Assembly (NCBI RefSeq): GCF_040869045.1
Contig: NC_090320.1
Location: forward strand, 118,057,112-118,121,111
Length of the DNA stretch: 64,000 nucleotides
Source: Eurosta solidaginis
Taxonomy: Eukaryota > Arthropoda > Insecta > Diptera > Tephritidae
Direction: 5' to 3'
Position 1 is the stretch's first letter, and every line of letters starts with the position of its first letter. Of the stretch, positions 22,761 through 32,391 are shown one piece after another. The translations under genes and the position numbers were made by a program. The notes under the pieces are model-generated. The model was not told the origin of the DNA. It made no database searches and worked only from the letters and a program-made list of their open reading frames with translations.

Positions 22761-23450
22761 GGTATAAATATAAACTGTAGTTATGACTTTCTTGAAAAGA
22801 AAAAAATCTACCAACTACTACTATTTTTCGTCTACCACCATTCCCTTTTTTAAAAAGGTCCGCGCACTGGAATACGCATACCAGCAGCAAAGCAAAAACA
22901 AGCGAACATTCATACGCACAAATGTAAATTTCTATGAATTGAAGCAAACGGTAAATGAATCGAATGATTCTTTTCGCCGTTGCTTAATTCTTTTCATTTT
23001 TATGCATGGTGGGGTTCCGGTTGGTGATAATTGAGGAGTAAAAAATGGTAAGTAAATTTTAATACGTGATTCTTTAATATATTCTGTTTATTAATTAATT
23101 AATTTTTTTTCTTTTCTTTTCAGGTTACTGGCGTGGGGAGCCCGGAGATGGAGATTTGGTTTCGTATCGGATTTTCGTTTTATGTTAGAGATACCGGCAT
23201 CGCGAAAGGGGGTGCTCCAACTGCGGCGTCGGCCGCGCTGTCCGTTGTCACACTTTTGCGATGCCCATTTATGCATGTATTAATGGATTTTTTTCTTTGC
23301 AGGTTTTTGGTCTCAATAAATATCAAGCGTATATTACGAGATGTACTACGTTTGGAAGAACGCAACAAAGATGATGATAATTTGCAAATATTGCGTATAG
23401 ATTATGGAGCGGAAAAAAAATCCTAAATATTAGCATAGATATAGACCCCA
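22761..23450 (+). pseudogene. Exon-like pieces of an unrecognised gene
   Basis: An ATG immediately followed by a donor (AAAAATG/GTAAGT, about 23044) leads through a pyrimidine tract to TTTTCAG/GTTACTGG at about 23124. A second acceptor TTTGCAG/GTTTTTGG near 23302 is followed by an open stretch with RILRDVLRLEERNKDDDNLQ and a stop at about 23426. The GT-AG structure suggests a fragment of a host gene with small introns. I cannot name it, and the frame across the pieces is not consistent. It could be the start of a captured gene upstream of the FDXR and ABCB10 fragments. Confidence 0.3.
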
Positions 23451-23839
23451 GGGTCCGAGAGATGTAATGAAATGTTACCGAAGTGGGAAGGTTCCCAAAG
23501 CTTTTAAAATTATTCCTAGACTGCGACATTGGAAACAAATACTTTTCATAACAGAACCGTATAATTGAAGTGCTGTTGCACTGTTGCAAGGAATTCGGAT
23601 TTTTTGTTTGTTCGTACTAGCATGCTATGGCGCACAGATTTTTTAATTTGGTCCTACGACCCAGAATACATGATGTTCTATGCGAATGAAAAAAAAATCG
23701 AATATGCACTGGAATAAGTGCTTTGAAAAGGGCTCAATCTGCCAAAGATACAATTTGCACTGTGATAATATAAATTAAACTAAAAATTAGCAAATGATAA
23801 TATTCCACATACATCGTTTTTAGGCCATAAAACAGTATT

Positions 23840-24105
23840 ATGGTGATCATACGACGATTACCATTTACATCAAATGCAAAACAATTCTGGCACAGTATCA
23901 GACGGAAAGGGTCAAGCACCAGTCAGAATGGGATGAATTCTACAAAACGAATTTGTATATTTGGCGCTGGACCAGATGGCTTTTATGCGGCACCGTACAT
24001 CCTTAAACATCTTAGCGGCAGTACTGTAGATTTAATAGTGCAATTGTCAGTTCCGTTCGGTTTAGTGCGTTATGGTGTTGCGCCCGATCATCCTGAGGTG
24101 AAAAA
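23840..24105 (+). pseudogene. dare: FDXR/dare (NADPH:adrenodoxin reductase) N-terminal fragment
   Basis: The translation starts with a basic, mitochondrial-presequence-like leader (MVIIRRLPFTSNAKQFWHSI), followed by KRICIFGAGPDGFYAA and VPFGLVRYGVAPDHPEVKN. This is the N-terminal FAD-binding Rossmann motif and the diagnostic PFGLVR.GVAPDHPEVKN block of mitochondrial ferredoxin reductase. That enzyme passes electrons from NADPH to adrenodoxin for steroid, ecdysone and Fe-S synthesis. The usual GxGPAG reads GAGPDG here. The similarity stops after PEVKN and the text runs straight into other sequence, so only the first ~90 of about 460 residues exist. Fragment, not functional. Confidence 0.85.
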
Positions 24106-25745
24106 CGGCAAAACATCAAAATTTAAAAAAACAGGGTGATTTTAAAGATGTTCCTGAACAAAAAAAAAACAGGCAAATTACAATTGAATAGAAAAAAATG
24201 TGGTCCAGCTTATTAAAAAAAAATAAATGTAAGGCGCGATGACCTCCGAAGAGATCTAAGGCCGAGCTTCTCTTCCAATTTGCGTCGTGCTCCTCTTGAT
24301 TTTCCCTACAAATTGGCCGGACGGGACCTACATGTTTTATGCCGACTCCGAACGGCATCTGCAAGGCAGATGAGTTTTCACTGAGAGCTTTTCATGGCAG
24401 AAATACACCCGGAGCGCTTGCCAAACACTGCCGAGGGGCGAACCCGCTTAGAAGAAATGTCTTCTAATTGAAAAACCTTATTTCTAAAATTTTGATGTTG
24501 CTTTGTCCGGGGTGCGAACCCAGGGCATACGGTGTGGTAGGCGGAGCACGCTACCATCACACCACGGCGCCCGGTCCGGCTCATTGGGTTGGCGAAAACA
24601 GAAAACTTGGTTCTTACGGCCGCCATGGGTTGTCTGGTGGTCTCTTCAGCCATCACGATGAGCGTACCTTTTGCTTTGGGAAATATATTTGCAAATTTTC
24701 ACTTATTCTTCTTGGTGTATTTATTGTGGGTGGTTTGACGAACTTATTAAGAGTTTACCTTTCCAATAGTGCATCATTACGTATAATAAAGGATTTACGC
24801 TCAAACGTTTATCGTCGCATGCTCTTACAGGAAACAGGCTGGTTTGATACAAAGGGTACTGGTGAGCTATTTAATCGCTTAGTGAATGATACATATATGG
24901 TCGGGAATTCGCTCAGTCAAAATTTATCTGCGCTCAACAGTATTGATTATTGCTGGCGCTTTATTGATAATATACACCTCACCGAGCTTGGCGCTTGTTA
25001 GCACATGTATTGTACCATGCGTTGCTGGTATAGCCATAGTATGCGGTCATTATGTACGCAACATTACACGTAACCTACTGGACAAATTCGCTGATATATC
25101 GAAATCAGCTGAAGAACGTTTAGGCAATGTAAAAATTGTCAAAGGATTTTGCAAGGACTATGAAGAGAGCAAAGCTTATGACGCACTACTTACAGATGCG
25201 TTGAATCTTGGCTATAAAGAAGTCCAAGCGCATTCAATATTCTTTGGTTTGACTGGGTTTTCTGGTAATGTGATAATAATTTCTGTAATCGATTATGGAG
25301 GCACGTTGGTCATACACGATGCGCTCAGTGTTGGTGCATTATTTTCTTTCATATTAGACGCTGGTTATTCAGCGATATCCATAAATGGTTTATCCAACTT
25401 TTATACTGAACTCAATAAGGGCGTGGGAGCAGCGCAACGTGGTTGGGAAATACTCGACCGGTAATGTGCAATTCCACTACACACTGGTATATTGCCAAAA
25501 AAGCGCAACCGCGTGGCAAGATGACCTTTGAAAACGTACGATTTAGTTTTCCGGCGCGTGCATCTCACGCTTCAACCGGGTGAGTCCACAGCGGTGGTCG
25601 GACGAAGTGGTTCGGGAACAACAACAATTTCTACATTAGGGCTACGTTTATATGATACACTGTAATGTTGGATGATATCGATCTGCGAGAGTTAAGTCCA
25701 GTTTGGTTACGTAAACCAGGAACAAACCCTGTTTTCGGGCAATCC
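24106..25745 (+). pseudogene. ABCB10-like mitochondrial ABC transporter pseudogene
   Basis: After the SINE at 24215-24572, the text LIGLAKTENLVLTAAMGCL and SAITMSVPFALG begins the membrane domain. LRVYLSNSASLRIIKDLRSN, ETGWFDTKGTGELFNRL, SAEERLGNVKIVKGF and FFGLTGFSGN follow the order in ABCB10-type half-transporters of the inner mitochondrial membrane. The frame shifts near 24650-24700 and 24925. The 24886-25464 frame stops at 25464 after GWEILDR, and FENVRFSFPAR and a Walker A follow in other frames. The Walker A reads GRSGSGTTT with threonine in place of the essential lysine. MLDDIDLRELSPVWLR marks the D-loop approach region, then it ends near 25745. No introns are seen across ~1 kb. Non-functional. 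Confidence 0.85.
24215..24572 (-). mobile_element. tRNA-derived SINE, copy 1
   Basis: A 358-bp element read on the minus strand. Its head is GTGGTGTGATGGTAGCG (A-box region), followed by a B-box-like GGTTCGCACC. The body has paired CATCTGCAAGGCAGATG and GGCCGGACGGGAC blocks, and the tail is T/A-rich. It is flanked by imperfect 13-bp target duplications (GGTCCAGCTTATT at 24202-24214, GGTCCGGCTCATT at 24573-24585). It interrupts the ABCB10 pseudogene. A second copy of the same family is at 32022-32391. Confidence 0.85.
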
Positions 25746-27299
25746 TGACGAATGGAAATTGGTTGTGTAGCTTTAGTTTTGAAAGGTAAATAAAAACGAG
25801 CTGTGCTCGAATTTGCATTTGTATTTCGAAAAATGTAGGTTTCGGTGCAGCTGCTTAACTTCCATGAATATTGTATCTGAATGGTGTGCAGGTTTATAGC
25901 AGGCGTACCTCTTTAGGCAAGACGCGCATGCGTCAAATGAAAACCAGACACTGAGAAGGAATGAAACAGGTCAGCCGCCCACGAGGACATGATCTCTCTG
26001 GTGAAAGGGACAGTACAGGAAGAACGTTGGATCGAAGATGGACTTGATGATAACCAATGAAGGGTAAGTTGCACTATTGGGGTACCTAAAATTGTATGGA
26101 TTTCTTACGGTTTCTTGCTACATAGAAGTACAATTTTACGTCATAAAGGCTCGAAAGTATTTGAATAGCAAACGAATTTTGGATTAATTTAATTATCAAT
26201 TAGCCAAATTTTCATCGGTTAGACCTCTACGATATCAGCTTTAGACCTTTTCGATGTTCGTTAAGAAATTGGTATAGAGGGTTGGCAACGGGTTACGATG
26301 CTGTTGAATTGAAAATCGTAAATTAAAAAATTTAAATAGCGCACCGCCTGGGTAAGTTTCATACCGACTTTCCCAACTGACTGCAGCTGGTCTGCTCCAT
26401 ACCTTTCTGCTCCGGGAAGGCAATGAACGCAACCCTGGTTCTAGAATCTACTTTTTCAAATTTCGGAGAATATCAATCTCAGACTCTCATACTCTTGTCA
26501 GAGGCACATTTCGATGGTGAATTTAGGTATGGCTAGGTAAATAGAAAAGCAACTCGTCTACACACGGGGACAGGGTGGATATCTTAGCTATTGTTGAATG
26601 CTCGTACCACTGAGAATACGTTTGCTTCCTACTAAAGTTGTGCTTCTTCGTTCATTTCAGAGATTTGGTTCTTTTGTTATTTTTTCTGATGAACGAACAA
26701 GTTCAGAACGAAACGACCCTACTCTACCTCCAACCCACTTTCTGTTCGTTGGTGGTGCGGGTTGGAGCCAATGCACTCTATACACTTAGGATGGGGATAT
26801 CTTTACGTAGTGGGTGTTTAATGATAGTAGTGCTAGTCAATGTCTTTGCCCTACACAACGTGCATATAAAGATCCCAATAAAAGTTGGAATGCTGTTTTG
26901 TTGGTTTATTACCCTTGGTGTTAGAATGGGTATAGGGATTTCGTTTGGTATACACCCTACAGCAGGGGTCAGTGATGTTAGTAACTTTGAAGATTATGAA
27001 GAGGAAGCTCTTCATATTTCAAGCCCTGAAAATGTGCAAAGGAGTTTACTGATGTCTAATTATGTTGTATATTTATTTTGTTTTATCGATTTGATAAAAT
27101 CGGAAATGTGAGTAGACCCTATTTAACATATTTTCTTAATCCGATTTACCATTTAAGAGCTAATGCCCAATCAGCAATTTTGAATTTCCATACCTATGAA
27201 GACAATTGGATTACTCTTCCTGTATACATAGCTTGGCAAATTTAAAATGATTTCATAAGAGAGAATGGCTGCATTTAAACCATATTTTGGATTCTCCAA
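25746..27299. other. Unassigned region with a 157-codon ORF
   Basis: Only one longer ORF stands out, 26638-27111 on the plus strand. It encodes hydrophobic stretches (LMIVVLVNVFALHN, VGMLFCWFITLG) and an acidic end (DVSNFEDYEEEALH). It is not recognised, and its start lies inside sequence that is also open in other frames. I see no splice signals that I trust and no repeats with defined ends. Confidence 0.4.
26638..27111 (+). CDS. Hypothetical ORF with two to three hydrophobic segments
   Basis: 157 codons from ATG to TGA. It has an N-terminal hydrophobic run (LVLLLFFLM), two later hydrophobic stretches of about 15-20 residues and an acidic, serine-containing tail. No family is recognised. 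The surrounding sequence is unassigned. It may be a chance ORF or a fragment of an old gene or TE. Confidence 0.2.
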   Translation: MCFFVHFRDLVLLLFFLMNEQVQNETTLLYLQPTFCSLVVRVGANALYTLRMGISLRSGCLMIVVLVNVFALHNVHIKIPIKVGMLFCWFITLGVRMGIGISFGIHPTAGVSDVSNFEDYEEEALHISSPENVQRSLLMSNYVVYLFCFIDLIKSEM

Positions 27300-27551
27300 C
27301 TTACTTACTTACCTAATTGGCGCTTAACCGTCTAAACGGTTATGGCCGTCCAACAAGGCGCGCCAGTCGCTCCGCCAACCGGCGCCAATTGGTCACACCA
27401 AGGGAGTTTAAATCGTTTTCCACTTGGTCCTTCCAACGGAGTGGGGGCCGCCCTCTACATCTGCTTCCATAGGCGGGTTCCGATAGAAACACTTTCTTGG
27501 CCGGAGCATCATCTTTCATTCGCATAACATAGCCAGCGCAGCCGCTGCGTT

Positions 27552-28370
27552 TTAATTCCGCTGCGTTTTAATTCGCTGGACTATCTTGATGTCTGCGTAT
27601 AGCTCGTAGAGCTCATCATTAAATCTTCTTCGGTACTCGCAATCGCCAACGCGTAGAGGTCCATAAATCTTTCGAAGAACTTTTCTCTCGAACATTCCCA
27701 AATCCGCTTCATCTGCTGTTGTCATGGTCCATGCTTCTGCCCCATATAACAGGACGGGTACGATAAGTGACTTGTAGAGTATGATTTTCGTTCGCCGAGA
27801 GGGGACTTTACTTTTCAATTGCATACCTAGTCCAAAGTAGCATTTATTGGCAAGATTGATCCTTCGCTGGATTTCAGTGCTGATGTTGTTGCTAGAGTTG
27901 ATGCTGGTTCCCAAATAAACGAAGTCTTTTACTATTTCGAAATTATGGCTGCCAACAGTAGCGTGGTTGCCAAGGCACGTATGCGCTAACTCTTTGCTCG
28001 ATGAGAGCAGGTACTTCGTTTTGTCCTCATTCACCATCAAACCCATTTTTACCGCTTCTCTTTCCAGTTTGGAGTAAGCAGAACTAACAGCGCGGGTGTT
28101 TAGGCCGATGATATCATTGTCATCAGTATATGCCAGTAATTGCACGCTTTTATAGTATATAGTTCCAGTGCGGTTAAGTTCTGCAGCTAGTATAATTTTT
28201 TCCAGCATCAAATTAAAGAAATCGCACGATAGGGGGTCACCCTGTCTGAAACCTCGTTTATTTTCAAACGGCTCGGAGAGGTTCTTCCCAATTCTGACTG
28301 AGCTGATGGTGTTGCTCAACGTCATGTTGCACAGCCGTATAAGTTTTGCGGGGAAACCAAATCCAGACAT
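27552..28370 (-). CDS. RTE reverse transcriptase, C-terminal two thirds (defective)
   Basis: 272 open codons. Motifs: RQGDPLSCDFFNLMLEKI (RT motif B), LAYTDDNDIIG (motif C; YADD reads YTDD here), MGLMVNEDKTKYL, VYLGTSINSSNN and the thumb-region AEAWT. The upstream part of the RT (NKAVGADGLPAELFKYGG, YRGISLLNIAYKVLS) lies at 28738-28508 in another frame, with about 140 bases between them that no longer code continuously. The family copies its own RNA into DNA at nicked sites. This copy is inactive. Confidence 0.85.
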   Translation of the reverse strand: MSGFGFPAKLIRLCNMTLSNTISSVRIGKNLSEPFENKRGFRQGDPLSCDFFNLMLEKIILAAELNRTGTIYYKSVQLLAYTDDNDIIGLNTRAVSSAYSKLEREAVKMGLMVNEDKTKYLLSSSKELAHTCLGNHATVGSHNFEIVKDFVYLGTSINSSNNISTEIQRRINLANKCYFGLGMQLKSKVPSRRTKIILYKSLIVPVLLYGAEAWTMTTADEADLGMFERKVLRKIYGPLRVGDCEYRRRFNDELYELYADIKIVQRIKTQRN

Positions 28371-29105
28371 AGCGGCATATAAGCAGCTCGTTTTCGTGCT
28401 GTCGAAGGCGGCTTTAAAGTCGACAAAGAGGTGATGTGTGTCGATTCTCTTTTCACGGGGTTTTGGTAAGGTCTAATCAGCCGGTTCACGGTGGGCTTCA
28501 ATCTTTCTCACAATACACTTGAAAGTACCTTATATGCGATATTAAGAAGGCTGATTCCACGATAGTCCCCCTTCTTGTGGACTGGGCAAAGAACACTTAG
28601 ATTCCAACGGTCGGGCATGCACTCTTCCGCCCATATTTTGGTAAGAAGCTGCTGCATGCGCCTTACCAACTCATCGCCGCCGTACTTGAATAGCTCCGCA
28701 GGCAATCCATCAGCGCCCACGGCCTTGTTGTTTTTCAATCTGGTTATTGCTATTATAACTTCGTTATAATCGGGCGGGGGGACATATATTCCATCATCAT
28801 CGATTGCGCGATCGGATTCTTCATCTCTGCGCGGTGAATTGCTGCCTCCATTTAGGAGAGCAGAGAAGTGTTCCCTCCATTATCTAAGCACTCTCTGGAC
28901 ATCAGTTACAAGGTCGCCGTTTTCTTTCCTACAGGAGTTTGCCCCGGTCTTAAAACCTCCCGTCCGTCGCCGTATTTTTTGGTAAAATTTTCGGGCGTTA
29001 TTCCTGGTGGCTAGCAGCTCAAGCTCCTCGCACTCACGCCTTTCTGCTTCTGCTTTTTTCTACCTGAAAAGGCGTCTCGCTTCCCTTTTCAACTCACGAT
29101 AGCGT

Positions 29106-29618
29106 TCACACCCTTGTCTCGCTCGCTTTTAACGTAGCCATGTAGGCAGCGTCTTTTCTTTCGGTTGCAACGCGGCATTCTTCATCGCACCTGTTGTTTT
29201 TTCGTGACCGCCGGTAACCAATTTTTTCCTCGGCGGCAGTACGAAGTGCTTTGGAGATATGCTCCCATTGCTCCTGTATTCCTTCAGGATGAGCTGTGCT
29301 CTCAGAGAGCAGGTGTGAGAGTCGAGTTGCGAAATCATTGGCAGTCTGTTGTGATTGAAGCTTTTCGACGTCTAGCTTTCCTTGTGTTTTTTGTACCTTG
29401 GTTTTAGCCGCGTTGAGGCGGGTGCGTATTTTGGCTGCAACGAGATAATTGTTCGAGTCGATGTTAAGTGCTCGGATCGTGCGCACATCTAAAACATTGG
29501 AGGCATGCCGTCCGTCTATCACAACGTGATCGATCTGATTGCGAGTATTTCGATCAGGGGACAGCGATGTAGCTTCATGTATCTTTTTATGCATGAACCT
29601 CGTGATGGATATGACCAT
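29106..29618 (-). CDS. RTE endonuclease C-terminal part and linker (defective)
   Basis: The endonuclease/exonuclease/phosphatase signature NQIDHVVIDGRHASN…VLDVRTIRALNIDS is present. The normally invariant SDH ends as DSNN, so the catalytic histidine context is lost. A coiled, glutamine-rich linker follows. Upstream, in another frame, HNETSPNGLRLIDFAGARN continues the domain for about 25 residues before the deletion. Confidence 0.75.
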   Translation of the reverse strand: MVISITRFMHKKIHEATSLSPDRNTRNQIDHVVIDGRHASNVLDVRTIRALNIDSNNYLVAAKIRTRLNAAKTKVQKTQGKLDVEKLQSQQTANDFATRLSHLLSESTAHPEGIQEQWEHISKALRTAAEEKIGYRRSRKNNRCDEECRVATERKDAAYMATLKASETRV

Positions 29619-29960
29619 GTTTCGAGCACCGGCAAAGTCAATCAGCCTCAGTCCGTTAGGAGAAGTTTCATTGTGTAGGCTGAACTTTCACGTCATCAAT
29701 AGAGAGTGTATTTATCCGAGGCCTGTTGTTATATTTCATTGGAGTATGGATTTTACGTGGCGGGTCCCAATCCCAGCGCACAACCCGCTCAGCGGGGGTG
29801 AAAATATTACTTGCACGTTTATATAGCGAGCCGCTTGATCCAAGACAGACGCCCGCTTGCAGCCGCACCTAGAGGTGTACAGACGCTGCCGATGAGATCT
29901 CCCCCGGTTAGCCCTTAAACCGATTATGTCGGAGTGGCCTAGCCATGATTCTCCAACAAC

Positions 29961-30323
29961 CAATTAAAATTGCGTCCAGTTAGTGTATGCATGAATGTCA
30001 GTCTTAGTGCGTAGATTTACATTATGTATTGGTAATATTATTGTAATCACGAAAATAAAGGTTATCATTTATAAAGAGTTCTGTGGCAGACCGTGGGTTT
30101 CCATTAGGGTTCTGGTGTCCTCGCTCGGGGCGAGCGAGTGAATTTTGGGTTAGATTTTTTTTTTTGAAAATTTAATGGGCCGAATGCCTTTGTTTTCTAT
30201 GACAGATACGGATCTGCATTAGGGTTGTTGGTTGGCCTCGTTCCGGATGAACGAGAGCTGGGGTTGGCGGATTACCGATAGGAAGGTGGAATTCGGAAAG
30301 CAGGGAGAGGAACGGAGGGATTG
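29961..30323 (-). other. Probable 3' LTR/UTR remnant of BEL copy 2
   Basis: Non-coding sequence following the BEL pol stop on the minus strand. It contains a short palindrome (CTCGCTCGCCCCGAGCGAG), a related CTCTCGTTCATCCGGAACGAG palindrome and an AACCTTTATTTTC stretch. No matching 5' LTR is in the window, so LTR identity cannot be confirmed. Confidence 0.4.
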
Positions 30324-30611
30324 TTATAAGGAGCTCTTGGCCTTATCGCAATCCATCTCCTCCGTTGGAAGAAGGATAAGTTTGACCAAAGGTCGTCTGA
30401 TTTGACCCTTCTCGGTTATGAGGTCGACTACGCGAACTCGGTTATCTTCGCCGGGGTGTACCCTGACTACTCTACTCAACCTCCATTCGTTGGGAGATAA
30501 GTTGTCCTCTTTGATGACAACTAGATCACCCACCTTAAGGTTCGGCTTTGAATGTTTCCACTTCACTCGCTTTTGAAGTGGCTTTCGAAGCTCTTCACTC
30601 CCGCTTCCCAC
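30324..30611 (-). CDS. BEL/Pao integrase C-terminal domain
   Basis: 95 open codons, ending in a stop at 30324. LKVGDLVVIKEDNLSPNEW and LSRVVRVHPGEDNRVRVVDL are the SH3-like C-terminal tail (DUF5641-type) typical of BEL/Pao integrases. It marks the true end of pol in this family, which is missing from copy 1. Confidence 0.8.
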   Translation of the reverse strand: MGSGSEELRKPLQKRVKWKHSKPNLKVGDLVVIKEDNLSPNEWRLSRVVRVHPGEDNRVRVVDLITEKGQIRRPLVKLILLPTEEMDCDKAKSSL

Positions 30612-32021
30612 AGGCCGCCCATATGTGGAGCAGCGGCGGGAAAAAAATGCCAGCTCAATGCTTGGTGGTTATACTTTGATACTGTTTTGTCTCGGCTTTC
30701 TGCCAGAAAGGCTTTAAATTCAGATCGCAAAGATCTTGACGCTCCGAAAAAGTTTGTACCATTGTCGGAGTAGATGTTTTTCGGACATCCTCTTCTCGCA
30801 ATAAAACGCGAGAAAGCATGGGGCACTCAGGTCACTCGTGGCTTCTAGGTGGATTGCCTTGGTGGTGAAACGGATAAAAAGGCACACGTAGCCTTTGGAA
30901 CGTCGGCACCCCCTACCGCGGTAGCTTTTGATGTCAAAGGGCACGGAAAGTCTACCCCGGTATTGGTGAACGCGCGGGTAAAAGTAGTACGTTCCCAGGG
31001 AAGGGTACCCATAAGTTGGGATCGCGCCTGCTTTCGGTGAACGATACAGGTTTTGCAATTGTGGATGATGGCTCTGATCATGGTATTGATATTCGCAATC
31101 CAATATTTGGTTCGGATAAGACGGAGCATGAGCTGGTTCTCGCCATGGAGGGAATGATGATGAAACATCATGACTGTAAGGCGAGACAGCCTGCAATTGT
31201 AGGGCAGGATGATCGGATGACGCTCGTTGTAAGACATGTCTTTTGAAGCCCCTAGACTCCCCCTGTTCTAATAATATTATCTTTGTCGATGTATGGGTTG
31301 AGTGGCAGTATTTCACTCTTACGATCAATAGGTTCCCTATTTTTCAATTTTAAATATTCTGTACCGTAGAATTGTTTCTGTCAGACTCGTATTAATGCTT
31401 GGGTCGTTCCCTTAATCTCATCGGCTGAGATTATGCACAACTTTTCGTGGAACACTGCTTTAGTTTTAGGATGCGTTGTTTTATAGAATCTCCTAACGTA
31501 TGGTAGGAATTTCAAGGCCCTAGGAAAATTTGAAAATCGATCGAGAATATCTATATGATCTACCCCTGTCGTGGCATATGATTGTGCCCTCTTTTCCTCA
31601 ACGGACGTGTTGTAATCGGTGTCTTATGCTGGCCAGTGAGAATTGTCTTCTTGCAGCCAAGAAGGACCCTGCCACTACAACGAATTGTTGACCAAATCTG
31701 ACGCTAGTAGTCCTCTGCTTCCTAAATCCGTTGGATTAGATTCCGAGTCCACGTGGCGCCAGTCCTTGCTACCGACCATATCGATGACCTTAGTGATTCG
31801 GTGTGCGACGAAGGTTGACCAGGAGCAGGGCGGCTTCCCTATCCATGCGAGTACGATGGTTGAATCCGTCCAAAGATGAACTTTTGCTGGTCCAAAAATT
31901 ATGTTTCTGAATATTGATTCCACGATTTCTGCGAGCAAGACGGCGCCGCAGAGTTCTAAACGTGGCAGCGAGATGGTTTTCACTGGGGCTACTCAGGTTT
32001 TTGCTAGAAGTAAATGGATGA

Positions 32022-32391
32022 TGGCGGCGGCCACCGTGGTGTGATGGTAGCGTGCTCCGCCTACAACACCGGATGCTCTGGGTTCAAACCCCGGGCAAAG
32101 CAATTCCAAACATTTTAGAAATAAGGTTTTTAAATTAGAAGAAAATTTTTCTAAGCGGGGTCGCCCCTCGGCAGTGTTTGGCAAGCGCTCCGGGTGTATT
32201 TCTGCCATGAAAAGCTCTCAGTGAAAACTCATCTGCCTTGCAGATGCCGTTCGGAGTCGGCATAAAATCATGTATGTCCCGTCCGGCCAATTTGTAGGGA
32301 AAATCAAGAGGAGCACGAAGCAATTTTGAAGAGAAGCTCGGCCTTAGATCTCTTCGGAGGTTATCGCGCCTTACATTTATTTTTTTTTTAT
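32022..32391 (+). mobile_element. tRNA-derived SINE, copy 2, with 11-bp target duplication
   Basis: Same family as 24215-24572, here in plus orientation: head CACCGTGGTGTGATGGTAG, B-box GGTTCAAACC, internal CATCTGCCTTGCAGATG and GTCCCGTCCGGCC, and a tail of T's. The duplicated target TAAATGGATGA occurs at 32011-32021 and 32392-32402. It lies within BEL copy 2 RNase H, so it is younger than that element. Confidence 0.9.

Larger units (their letters stand above)
27300..29960 (-). mobile_element. RTE-type LINE, internally deleted
   Basis: Minus-strand LINE. The 3' end is at about 27300, with short TTAC repeats and the conserved CTTAACCGTCTAAACGG block. Before it come the ORF end (GRPPLRWKDQVENDL, 27525-27340) and reverse transcriptase (28738-27552, several frameshifts). 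Part of the endonuclease lies at 29618-29106 (SPDRNTRNQIDHVVIDG). The 5' leader at about 29690-29960 joins the endonuclease directly, so its N-terminal half is deleted. It abuts the 3' side of BEL copy 2. A 65-bp tail of the same family sits at 10078-10142. Confidence 0.85.

Noticed and set aside
23133..23426. Complete small gene
   Set aside because: The open frame reads through acceptor-like sites, and the consensus-like splice pieces do not share one frame. Kept only as a low-confidence fragment.
24530..24575. Possible minus-strand tRNA gene
   Set aside because: Same SINE family as above, copy 1.
26690..26730. Diverged copy of block A at about 27170-27300 (AATTTTGAATTTCC…GATTACTCTT)
   Set aside because: The resemblance to 310-360 is limited to ~60 bases with many mismatches in AT-rich sequence. 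I could not show it exceeds chance.
32030..32105. Possible tRNA gene (A-box and B-box-like sequence)
   Set aside because: It is the head of a SINE with a non-tRNA body, an A/T tail and target duplications. A complete cloverleaf is not supported.
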